Shown one piece after another: positions 42,973-54,296 of a DNA stretch of 56,997 nucleotides. Location: NCBI GenBank assembly GCA_027579435.1, contig JANBPK010000963.1, forward strand, positions 1 to 56,997. The letters are read 5' to 3'. This stretch comes from Candolleomyces eurysporus (taxonomy: Eukaryota; Basidiomycota; Agaricomycetes; Agaricales; Psathyrellaceae). Each line of letters opens with the position of its first letter. Position 1 is the stretch's first letter. A program made the translations under genes and the position numbers. Under the pieces are notes generated by a model that worked only from the letters and a program-made list of their open reading frames with translations, ran no database searches and was not told where the DNA came from.

Positions 42973-43914
42973 TTATCGTTCGTCACCCCCAGCCTCCCCA
43001 ATAGGCTTGGTAAATCCCTCCGAGGCGACACCAAGGGCCAACAACCCTGCAAACATTTTTTGCCAATGATCCTTCCCATTGCAACATTCAAGATTCCATG
43101 CTGCTTGTATGATTCCCGGTGTCGCGGCGATTGTTTTCGAGAGGTAAATTCCGAAGTCTGGTGCAGCCACCACAGTCACAACCAGACCGATGCAAGTCCC
43201 CATCTTCCTCATCCGCTTCGACTCTTCCAAAGCGGCTTGGACGGCCTCCTTGTGTGCCGGGCTCTGCTTTGCCAAAGTGACGATGGGCGAGACATAGGTG
43301 TCAACCACGGAGAAGCTGCGTCGGATCGCTGGTTCGTCTCGGATTCTTGTTGTGGGATCAAAGATGGGAGCGAGGTTGAGGACGAGGGCTTTCCTGAGGC
43401 AGTTTTCGGGCTCTTTCCGGAGGTCAAGCGCATGAATGGCGCCGATGTGGATGAGGTTCTCTTGAAGCTGTATGTGGACATCGACCGGTATTGGTCATCG
43501 GCCGATCCAAGGTCGTCAGTGATCCATCAGCCTTCTAACGGTGGCACGCACTAACACCTGCCCATTTCCGTAGCATCCTTGTTACCATGACTGGGTTATA
43601 CGCGCTCCCCGTCTGTGGATATTTGTAAGATTTGAGATTTGAAAAGGTCTGCTGGGTAATTTTGCAGCTCTTCTTGTGATATGGCCAATCAGCCTTCTGG
43701 CATTCTCTGCTCTGTACAGAACAAGGGGGAGGTTTGAGCGATAGAGAGTCAATGTACGATATGTTGGGACGGGACCCACGCAATAGTGAGCATTTCTACA
43801 CCCGCTGCATAGATTCAGCTTGAAATTCGAATCCTCCACCCGCATGCATGTTTCAAGACGGCAAGCCCGGGCACTTTTAGCGAGATCTTCCAACGACAGT
43901 GGCTCCAATGCCAT
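42973..43914 (-). CDS. MYND zinc-finger protein, frame unclear in the middle
   Basis: Starts MALEPLSLEDLAKSARACRL. The MYND finger is formed across an intron: CRLETC...LNLCSGCRNAHYC then SREC-QKADWPYHKKSC, with all Cys and the His in place. The downstream part, in one clean frame from about 43475 to the stop at 42973, reads VHIQLQENLIHIGAIHALDL, RKEPENCLRKALVLNLAPIF and VVDTYVSPIVTL, then a hydrophobic segment (MGTCIGLVVTVVAAPDFGIY) and ends EAGGDER. Between KSYKYPQTGSAYNP...RMLRKWA and this block (about 43490-43570) none of the frames joins cleanly: one carries two stop codons, another needs a shift. Either there is an indel or the gene is decaying. Multi-copy MYND proteins of this shape are common in agaricomycetes and of unknown function. 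Confidence 0.6.
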
Positions 43915-44586
43915 GGGCCACTAGCCAGATAGATTGGAGAAAGACGGTGGCACACAGGAGGTGTTCCCTGAACTTGTGTGCCCGATGATGGATGGAGAGG
44001 GAGTGACGAGAGCCGCGCGCCTAACTTTGCGAAACAGCCACCCAAAAAGGAACTGAATCACACCTTGGTTGACCAAAAAAAGAGAATTAAAGTCTATATC
44101 ACTACTAGAATGAGAGATATCAATACATATGCTACTACTTAATGAAGGGTATGCTCGTGAGGTATGCAAGAGGGCGTCAATAGTGACCAGTGAAGGAAGG
44201 GCAGTAGCCATGCTACTGTGCTTAGTTAGGTTCATGAAGGATCGTGTGGATAAAGGATAAAAGTGCGAAACCAATGATATAAGAAGACGAAGACTACTTC
44301 TGAGTGTCAGTCGTCCTTCGCATCATAATTTCTCTCTGAAACTAGGCGAACGGTTCAACGGTCGGGGAGCAGGTAACTGCGGAAGCATAACAAATATACA
44401 ACCTCGTCGATGCATATTCTCGAGGGACTCCTTGACGCTGGCGTACCCTCCCACAATCTGCCAACAAATAGCACATATGCCTAAGGCACTCCCAGGTTAA
44501 TTGTCCACAGGCTTGCGGAAGAGCGAGCTCAAAGCACGAAGGATCCCAAAGCATCCAGGAGAAGCCCAAGGACCAGCGCCCGCAGA
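43915..44586. other. intergenic region between two minus-strand genes
   Basis: About 670 bp. Two minus-strand open frames (43921-44274 and 44342-44599) have no family character. Likely the LIS1 3' UTR and the MYND-gene promoter. Confidence 0.45.
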
Positions 44587-46275
44587 TCAAGGCAACCAAA
44601 TCTTGATTGTCTGATCGACACTCCCTGTCGCTACGACGTTGACAACTTTCTCCGGATCGGAGGCTTCTGTAGATTCTGTTCCATTGACCTTCTTGTCGCC
44701 GCTAGACCCGCCTGCCGGCTGTCGACCCCATGCCAAAGTCGCTACGAAGTGACTGTGCGCTTCCACCGTTTTTACGCATCTACCAGTTGAGAGTTCCCAG
44801 ACACGTATCGTCTTGTCGTCCGATGAAGACAAGAGATATTTCCCCGATGGGTGGAAGGCAAGAGCCCTGACCCAGTTATCGTGACCCGCCTAGCAAAGTA
44901 GCATTAAGCAGTGAAGAGAAAAGAATCTCGCGAGTAACTCACGAGGTTCCGGATCATTTGTCCTGTTTGAGTATCCCAAATTTTGATTGTCTTGTCGCGA
45001 GCCCCAGATGCAACGAACAAACCATGGCGTTTGGTGCGATCGGTATTCTAGAGAGGTTTAAGTACTGAGAGACGCTCTCTGCTGGGTTCAACCACGTACC
45101 GGAATGCCAGCTAACTCTCGAATTGCAGTATAAGCGGCTACTGGGGCGAAGGCAACCACCAAAACATCGTTCTCGTGCCCTCTGAGTTCCGATTTCATTT
45201 CGCCAGTAAGGGGATCCCATAATCTGACTGTCTGAGAGATATTCCGCCTCAGTGAACATCAACTTTGATAAATCAAAGGGACTCACCTGATCTTTCGAAC
45301 AGCTAGCGACAAATTTCCCATCGCTTGAGGGTACAGCACATCGAACCCATTCCGAGTGGCCACTCAGCGTTCGGATTTGATGTCTACAGGGCAGAAAGGA
45401 GTTCAATTCGCGCTTGAGAGGCAGTAACAAACAGTAACTCACGTTGAAGCAACATCAAAGAGTCGTATTGTGCGATCTCGGCTTGCACTGATGATAAGCT
45501 GATCTCCAGGCATGAACCGGACTGAGGAAACGGCGTGTTCATGGCCAGGGAACGTCTTCGTGTTCTTCCACTCGTTCTGAGAGTCCCAGATTTTGATGAA
45601 AAGATCAGAAGAGCATGTCACTGAAATAATCGACATTAGCATCGTGTCAGGGGTATAGGCGGACAGCGCGTACCTAGCAGGTGCCCTTTATGATCGAAAT
45701 CAAGGTCGTTTACTGGCTTGGTGTGCCCTTTAAGCGTGCGTTCGAATTCTCCAGTCTCCCAGTCCCATATCTTGACTGTTGCGTCTTCACTTGCTGAAGC
45801 TAAAATTGAGTATTGAGGGTGGAAGGCGACTCGAGTTAGTGGGGCGCGGTGGCCAGTGAGAACGTGGGCTGCTGGTGCTCGTGGTAGCCAATCTGTCTGG
45901 GCTGCTGCTCGCTTGGCTGGCGATAAAGATAGTTCTTCTTGCAGCTGGGCATTTCTGTTCTCCAGTTCCATTATCTGTTCAAGGGTCAATACAAAGGTAG
46001 ATTGTCGCCGTAACTGCACTGGCCTTCTTTTGCAATCGGATCACGCTCGTCCATTTCTTCTCCAGCAGACCAGTGTATCTGGCGTTGGGGTCAGGGGTGT
46101 AGTCAATACCAGCAGATTGCTTCAGGGCGGTGAAAGCCTCGGTGTGGTTGTTGGCGAATAGATAGTCCAGCATGGACTTGTGACTGGTGGCGAACATTCA
46201 GGATGGACAGATCAAGCCATTCGTGGCAACTAGCACGTACAGGTCATCTCTTTGCCTGTCTGACAACAGAGCCAT
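44587..46275 (-). CDS. PAC1: LIS1/PAC1 nuclear distribution protein
   Basis: WD40 regulator of cytoplasmic dynein, needed for nuclear migration in hyphae. I place the start at 46275, in a 35-nt coding exon giving [12 protein letters not shown], which joins after a 56-nt intron to [17 protein letters not shown] to complete the LisH motif; starting at the ATG at 46197 would truncate it. Then follow [11 protein letters not shown] and a coil ([18 protein letters not shown]), and seven WD repeats with GH...WD signatures: [91 protein letters not shown] and [14 protein letters not shown]. It ends DQTIKIWLP at 44587. Lengths and repeat count match the family. Seven or so introns. Strong call. Confidence 0.95.
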
Positions 46276-46490
46276 CGCACTTGGACACGAATTCGCTGCG
46301 AATGCTACTTGGTTCGGGGGTGGGGAGCAGTGGAGGGTGTGGTGGTAGCCGCGTTGGAAAGGGGAAAGACGACGGTTGGGAGGGCTGATTGAACATGTCC
46401 CATTTTAGAAACCAAGTCATCTAGCCGATGGCTTTGATCACAGCTCAGTTCAACTCAAAAACCAAGATATGACAGCGACTGATAGAGTAT

Positions 46491-48092
46491 TTAATTCTTT
46501 GGAATAGACGAGCTAAAAGGATAGAGATCGACTACCCCTACGTTATCTAGAGGCCCTGTCACTTTGACAGAGGGCGTGATAATACTCAGTCCTTGCAAAA
46601 TTAGCAGTCGCCCTTGCGCTGCGCAGTCTTGAATTCTTGAGTCGAGCGCCAACTCCTTGATAAAATGGGCCGATTCGTCTGTGCGAGCGCCCGAGGGCTT
46701 CATCCTCCCCCNTCACGAAACTGATCACGGAGCGGAGGTCATGATCACGGACGCCGGCCAATCTGAGGCGTTCGAGCCTTGGGCAAGGCCATGTGCTGGG
46801 CCTTTCCCAGTCAGTAGGGCAGAGATCGGAGAGGAGTCGTCCAAATCCGAAGCAACCGAGAAGACTAAGTTCTTCCAAAGCAGGGGCATGATAAAATATG
46901 GAGGAAAAATCGCAGATGGCCAAGTTGTACCCCAACAATGTCAGAGTGGCGAGATTGGGGGCAGACTGAACGAGGTCTTTAATGGTAGATATCCCTTCGT
47001 GTGAGAAGATGGTGAAAAAGGTGTTCGAGGTCAAGGAAAGATGTCGTAACTGAGGGGCTCTGACGCAGCTGAATATCGGGATTGGACTGCAGGAAAAGCG
47101 CCATTCGAGCGACAGTCGAGACACCGATGGCAGTGTTACAGGATCGGGACCCACGAGGTAGAGATTCCGCGGAAATGCAATGGAAACTTCTTCCAACGCG
47201 GTGCAACTGGAAAGAAAGACGGGCACCTTGCGCGGATACTCCCAGTACTCGACCTTTTCTGCATGAAGGATCTTCAAGTTCGCAAGAGAGCTGGATAACA
47301 TATTGGCAAATGGAGTCGGATCGGACAATCGTAATACGCGTAGATTGGGAGCGTCGATTTTGCCTAGAACATATTCGTCAAGAATATAACCCCGATGTTG
47401 AATACAGAGCCGTTTGAGGTTAGACATTTGGGTAACGGAACCTCGTGGAAAGAGGATGGACAAGGCTGACTGGTGAACGTGAAGATTCAGAGCTTCTATC
47501 CTGGGGAGGTAAGGGATGAGGTCCTCCACGGCCGACGGGTTGACCTTGACGTATGAAGTCCACCCTGAAGGGGAAGGAATGCCTGGACATATAGTCACTC
47601 GCATCGGGACGTTGCCTGCGTTTCGAAACCAAAAGGGTATCAATTTACGTTTCCGGCTCCCGAGCTTGATGTGCAGGTCGACCCAGAGGCAAGGGCTATT
47701 GAGCACGATGGTCCTCCATAGGTGGCAAACGTGGGCCAGGATAAGAGGATTGCAGTCTGGCACGGAGGCGGGCTCATGATGGCCGGCGTAGCTACACTCG
47801 ATAGCGAATGCAAAAATCAAGTTGCAGAGTTCCGGTATAAGAGTACGCATGGGAGCGTGGTGAACCCGCTTGGCCGCAATATTAGATCGTAATTTGACAT
47901 TCTCGGCAAGCAGATGCTGCTGGCGGGCCTGTAGCGAAGATGAGACCGCGTGTCTTCGCGTAAGGGGACAATGAAACTAACCTGAAGGACACGTAGGTTT
48001 GCCTCAATTTCGACTATCCTGGACCCATTCTCTGCGAGCTGAGCGGTGTCCCCCTCAATAGAACTGTTTTCGTAAAAGTGGGGGTGGTCCAT
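46491..48092 (-). CDS. F-box/LRR-like protein
   Basis: Agaricomycete-type F-box protein, a presumed substrate receptor of SCF ubiquitin ligases. The start at 48092 gives MDHPHFYENSSIEGDTAQLA followed by a short coil (IVEIEANLRVLQ, then ARQQHLLAENVKLRSN). The F-box-like part is APMRTLIPELCNLIFAFAIE...ILAHVCHLWRTIVLNSPCLW. Leucine-rich repeats follow: RIEALNLHVHQ, NLKRLCIQHRG, NLRVLRLSD, ALEEVSIAFP, QLRHLSLTSN, NLATLTLLGYN, ALEELSLLGC and RLERLRLAGV. One intron at about 47929-47981. The N at 46712 shifts the frame; without it the end reads SFVRGRMKPSGARTDESAHF ... SSSIPKN with stop at 46491-46493. Targets unknown. Divergent from the ATP synthase beta gene. Confidence 0.75.
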
Positions 48093-48394
48093 GGGAATGT
48101 CGAGGAGATGAAGCCTTTGTGCGACACATGGCGTATATAACGCGTCTGGGATGTCTGAGACGATGATCGACGGCAACGACGGGCATATTCAAAATTGCTT
48201 GCATGGACCCTGCTCGGACTACATCGAGGCTGTCGTCGTCAGGGCCGACGGCGCGAGGACCGCGGTGCCCAAATTTTTGATGGGGTCACGCCAGCGGGGG
48301 AAGCCGGGATTGTGCGAACTTTTATTTCTACGTCTTCGGAATTTCTGGCTTCACGCCTTCTCTCCTCCAACCATCCTCCTCTCCATCCTCCACA
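48093..48394. other. divergent promoter region
   Basis: About 300 bp between the F-box (-) and ATP synthase beta (+) starts. The last 60 bases before the ATP2 ATG are C/T-rich, typical of highly expressed fungal genes. Confidence 0.5.
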
Positions 48395-50235
<1,841 letters not shown>

Positions 50236-50410
50236 GCATTCAATACCTCTTAGATTAATCCCGTAGCTCGCTGTCTAGATCGTTGCAAAAATTACATTAC
50301 CATTCTTTTGCATCTAATATCCATACTTGAGGAGGAACCCAGGTTTTTCTCCTTTACTTGGACGCCCGCAGAGAAGTTCCAATGATGAGATGCCTGAGAG
50401 TAACAACAGA

Positions 50411-50492
50411 GGCGCTATAGCCAAGTGGTTACGGCGACAGATTAGAAATCTGTTCCTCTTTGAGGGCGCAGGTTCGAGTCCTGCTGGCGTCG
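50411..50492 (+). tRNA. tRNA-Ser(AGA)
   Basis: An 82-nt intronless cloverleaf. The acceptor 5' strand GGCGCTA pairs with TGGCGTC, including one G-T pair and a T-G pair, followed by discriminator G. The anticodon stem CAGA/TCTG closes the loop TTAGAAA, with anticodon AGA (Ser, UCU). The variable arm is long, as in class II serine tRNAs, and the T arm contains the B box GGTTCGAGTCC. A T-run at 50499-50504 can terminate Pol III. It lies between ATP2 and the DUF1776 gene. Confidence 0.93.
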
Positions 50493-50596
50493 GATGGTTT
50501 TTTGTTGCCCCGTTTGGACACGCACCCACCATTGAATTTGTCTGAATCACTGTGGCAGTTCTCGCTGTTGCCTCCAACCACGACGACGACGAGCAA

Positions 50597-52586
50597 ATGT
50601 CTTCCCGCGACCGGATTGAAGAGTACCTCCACTCTGTGGAAGAATATTTATACTCCTCCGTCTCTGCCATTACCCATGGTCTCCCAGATGTTCACGAAGT
50701 TGCAAATCGTCTCTGGATAGATATCTCTCGCTATGGTCCTGGGCTGCCAGCCTTCCCAGAAGTCAGCATTCCATCCCTCGGCGATTTCCAAGTTCCACCA
50801 CCTCCACCGCCCCCTCCCAAGGCTCTGCCATCGTCATTCGCGCATTCTGTGGCGGGCTGGGTGCAAGACAACCCACGCAAGGCCTCTGGGATTGTAGTTG
50901 GGGTAGTTGGGGCTGGGCTGTTTGTCGGGTTCCGACATGCATTCACCGTCAAGTCTCAGAGAACTGTCTCGCACAAGACTACATCTGCTCAGTCCAGTGA
51001 GCGAAGACAGGTCGTCGGTGAGTAGCTCCTTTCCGTCAACGAACTCGTTGGTCTTATCGATGTCCAGTCGTGCTTGGTGGCGATACGCCATATGGTCTTC
51101 CATTGGTTCTGGACCTTGAACGGAAGGGATATATCGTAATTGCTTCTGTGTCTACGCCGGAAGCTGTCCATGCTCTGGAGAGCAAGACCAAGGGATATGT
51201 CAAGGCTTTGGTTCTGGACCCACGAGAGGTGCGACACACTAATACCCAGCGCTACAACATACTCTGACATATACTTGCACCTCTAGCCTCCTACTGTACC
51301 GGTTTTCCTGAGGTCATTGTCATCCACCCTTTCTCGTAGATTCCCACTCAGGGCTTCGGGCGACCCATACTCTTCTCCGGCATCACAGCCCTACATCCAA
51401 TCCGTCGTCTCTCTCCTCACTTTGCCGGCCGCAGCTGCGGCCACGCCGACACTCGGGCCTTTGGAACATCTTTCCTTAAATCAGGATTACCTCCCTTACC
51501 TCTATGCTACCCAGATCAGCCCCCTTCATGTTATCCAACAGCTCCTACCCCTCCTTCGCACTGGATCGGCAAGGAGCCAAGATAAAGGCAAAAAGTCGAT
51601 TATCATCTGCCTTCCCGCCGTAGATACGCATGTTTCACTCCCCTTCTCGGCTGTTCAAGCTATGAGTGCAGCCGGTACTCTCAAAGCTGTCGAGATTCTG
51701 AGAAGGGAGGTGGCCATGGCGGCTATGACCGGCAAGACCGACTCGATGAAAAATATCAGGATTGTTACCGTCGATGTTGGAACGATTGACATCGGAGCCG
51801 GGAACCGAGTGCAAACCGAAAATGTGCTGAGGGCGACGCAAGGATGGACGTCGTCGGAGAGGTTGATTTATGGACCGGCTTTCGCTTCGGTGTCTCATGA
51901 AGTTGTACCGGCGAATGCTTGGGAGTCTGTATTGGCTTTATTCAACGAGCGACGGCACTATGCCGTTGGACGGAAACCCACCAAGATGTCCGTCTTTGTG
52001 CGCAAGATCGTTCATATTGTCAGCGAAGGCAAATATGGACCGACTGTTTTCGGGCGGAATGTAGTCGGACTTGGGTTGGTTGCTAATTGGGTGGAAGGAG
52101 ATCGACTTTCAGTTGGTGCCGGTGGTGAGTTCTCGTTGCTCAACTGATGGATTTCCGCTAATGGTCGTTTATATAGCCAATACCTACAAACTCGCAGCCT
52201 ATTTGCCTTCTCTCCTCCTTGACGCTTTGCTTAACCTGCCTTACTTCTTAATTGGGTTGAGGAACAGGCTCTTGCCCGTAAATCCTCACCGTGCCCCGCC
52301 CCGCAGCCTCCCTCCTACCCGTTCCCCTCGTTCCCAACCATCACAGCAGCTTCGTCGTGACGTCCGGGCCATTACTGCCTCTGAGGCGAGCCTTCCCTCG
52401 GCTCCAGCTCCAGCTCCGGCTCCCCAAGTTCCCCATGAGGAAGAATTAGTTCCAGAGGATGCAGTTGTTCAGGACGAGATTGAAACAAGGTCGGAGCCGG
52501 ACGTTGATGGAACCAGCTCTGGGGCCAGCGTTGAGAGCAGTTGGGTCAATCTTGACCGTGCACCTTCAAGTTCTTCTCAAGCTTAA
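50597..52586 (+). CDS. DUF1776-family protein (SDR-like, membrane-anchored)
   Basis: Fungal family of unknown function related to short-chain dehydrogenases. The start at 50597 gives MSSRDRIEEYLHSVEEYLYS; an in-frame start at 50552 would add 15 residues. A Pro-run (PPPPPPPPKALP) precedes one hydrophobic segment, ASGIVVGVVGAGLFVGF, likely a membrane anchor near residue 105. The SDR-like region reads VVLGGDTPYGLPLVLDLERK (degenerate TGxxxGxG), IVIASVSTPEAV, KALVLDPRE, KSIIICLPAVDTHVSLPFSA, IRIVTVDVGTIDIG and GRKPTKMSVFVRKIV. The usual YxxxK is not apparent, so catalysis is doubtful. The C-terminus is Pro/Ala/Glu-rich and ends APSSSSQA. Introns near 51018-51064, 51229-51285 and 52122-52177. Function unknown. 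Confidence 0.8.
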
Positions 52587-52863
52587 GCCCTCTTGTTTGC
52601 GTCGTGTCGGTGGATTCTCCTCGTTCGTTCATTCTGATTTACATTTACAACTATTTCAAGTCCCCTGAGAACTCTTAGTCTGCAACCCCATCTCCCATAG
52701 CCCACCCCCCATCTGTACAACAAATTTAGCCCCCTCCCCATTTGTACTAACACGACTTGTAACAATAGACTGAACACTCCCTTTCGAATTCACTGTCTGA
52801 CCTTGTACAAATGGGATTGATGGCTTCGATGATTTCAACCAATCTCTTCCACTACCATTCATC

Positions 52864-53451
52864 ATGGTATCTCTCTGGCTCGTCCCCGGTCCCCAGGACT
52901 CTGAAGTGCTAAAGACAATCATGTCTCCTCAACACGACACAAGCCATCTAGTGTCAAAATCATCCTACCCGAAATTCTTACCCCACGTTACGCTCGCGAC
53001 CATCCCATCGCGCGATCTATCAGAGATACGGAACGCCATCCCTCAAGCTCAAAGCTCGTTCCCTATCAAGTTCTCCAGTGTGGATGTGGGGAACCATTAC
53101 TTCCGTTCGGTTTATATTTCGGTGGAGCTCACAGAAGAGCTGGCGGCGCTGCATAAAGAGTTTCATGAGAATATCAAGGTTCCGCCCAAGACGCCGTCAT
53201 TCCCGCATAACTCTATATGCTACATTGCTGATGAGGACGCGGCTAACGGGGAGAGGGAGAGGTTTGCAGAAGAGTTGAGAGTTGCTGGCAAGGTGAGGGA
53301 CAATGGGGAGGGGTCGGTGAGCTTGCGGTGTGTGTCTAGTGACGGGGAGGAGGTATGGATGAATTCGTATGAAGCCAAGGAAATTTGGGTTGTGCAGTGC
53401 GAAGGGCCTGTGGAGGAGTGGAAGGTCCTTGATCAGATCAAGTTGGATTAG
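52864..53451 (+). CDS. CPD1: 2',3'-cyclic-nucleotide 3'-phosphodiesterase (2H family)
   Basis: Intronless, 195 residues. It belongs to the 2H phosphoesterase fold that opens cyclic 2',3'-phosphates, for example ADP-ribose 1'',2''-cyclic phosphate produced during tRNA splicing. Two catalytic His-x-Thr/Ser motifs are present: FLPHVTLATI around residue 42 and FPHNSICYIADED around residue 120. The N-terminus MVSLWLVPGPQD matches the opening strand of fungal CPDases. It ends EWKVLDQIKLD at 53449-53451. Acts probably in the cytosol or Golgi by analogy with yeast Cpd1. The gene lies 45 bp before the next start codon, a very tight tandem arrangement. Confidence 0.87.
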   Translation: MVSLWLVPGPQDSEVLKTIMSPQHDTSHLVSKSSYPKFLPHVTLATIPSRDLSEIRNAIPQAQSSFPIKFSSVDVGNHYFRSVYISVELTEELAALHKEFHENIKVPPKTPSFPHNSICYIADEDAANGERERFAEELRVAGKVRDNGEGSVSLRCVSSDGEEVWMNSYEAKEIWVVQCEGPVEEWKVLDQIKLD

Positions 53452-53496
53452 TTAGCCCCTATTCGTATTCTTTGAAGCTGTACATTGACCACCACC

Positions 53497-54242
53497 ATGG
53501 CCGAGCCAGGATACGGGCGAGATGACAATGTACGTGCTCTCTAGTGTACGCCCGCCTTAGTCGTCGTAAATTATGAGAGCAGCAGGAACAAGATACGCCA
53601 ATTCCGAGGGCGTCGCCCTCTCGTCCTCGTAAACCGATCCTCCTCCCACCCCTCAGCTTCCCAAGCGAAAGCTTCGTATTCAGCGCAGGCTCGGTCCTCT
53701 TCCGCACCCACCCAGATACAGGCGTCCTTCAAGTCTGCGTCATCCATAACACGAAGCGCAACGCCTGGATCCTCCCAAAGGGCCGCAAAGATCAAAACGA
53801 ATCGATGGATGTCACAGCCGTACGCGAGACGTTTGAAGAAACAGGGTTCCCCTGCGAACTCTACCCGTGCAGGATGGAAACACGCGCCCCGGCTCCAGGT
53901 GTGAATGTAAATTGGAAAGTCGTCCTCGAGGCGAAGGAAAGCCTCGAACCGTTCTATGTCACAGTGCGCCAGATGGGCGACAAGACGCTCAAGATGATTT
54001 GGTGGTACCTGACCTGGTTGAAAGGAAACAACGCGGAGAAAGTCCCTGGGGTGCACACGCCCTCGGAAGCGGGATATGTTTCCCAGTTTGTGGACACCGA
54101 AAAAGCGATCGAACTGTTAGAAGGTACAAACTTTGCAGAGATCGTCGAAAGGGCCGTCGATCTCGTGAAGAGTTCTTTAGAAGATATACCTAGTTCGTCC
54201 GAGTCCGAGTCTGGTACATTGGAAGTGTTGGATGACATATGA
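53497..54242 (+). CDS. Nudix hydrolase, diphosphoinositol/ApnA type
   Basis: Small Nudix protein resembling fungal Aps1/DIPP enzymes, which cleave diphosphoinositol polyphosphates and diadenosine polyphosphates. Exon 1 gives MAEPGYGRDDN; the intron at 53530-53578 or a few bases later ends at a repeated CAGCAG acceptor. The Nudix box GRKDQNESMDVTAVRETFEE plus TGF fits G-x5-E-x7-RE-x2-EE-x-G exactly. Before it are FVFSAGSVLFRTHPDTGVLQ and AWILPKG. After it, PCRMETRAPAP and a Trp-rich segment (KMIWWYLTWLKG) extend the core. The Ser/Glu-rich tail ends LEVLDDI at 54240-54242. Substrate assignment is by family resemblance. The window also encodes IPK1, which makes the InsP6 precursor of such substrates. 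Convergent with GluRS, with 54 bp between the stops. Confidence 0.8.
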
Positions 54243-54296
54243 TCGAATGAATGCGGGATATTGCGACTCTAATTTGTTACAATTGGGAAAGGACGT

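Noticed and set aside
43921..44274. 117-codon minus-strand frame before LIS1's end
   Set aside because: No homology, atypical composition, and it falls in expected UTR/promoter sequence.
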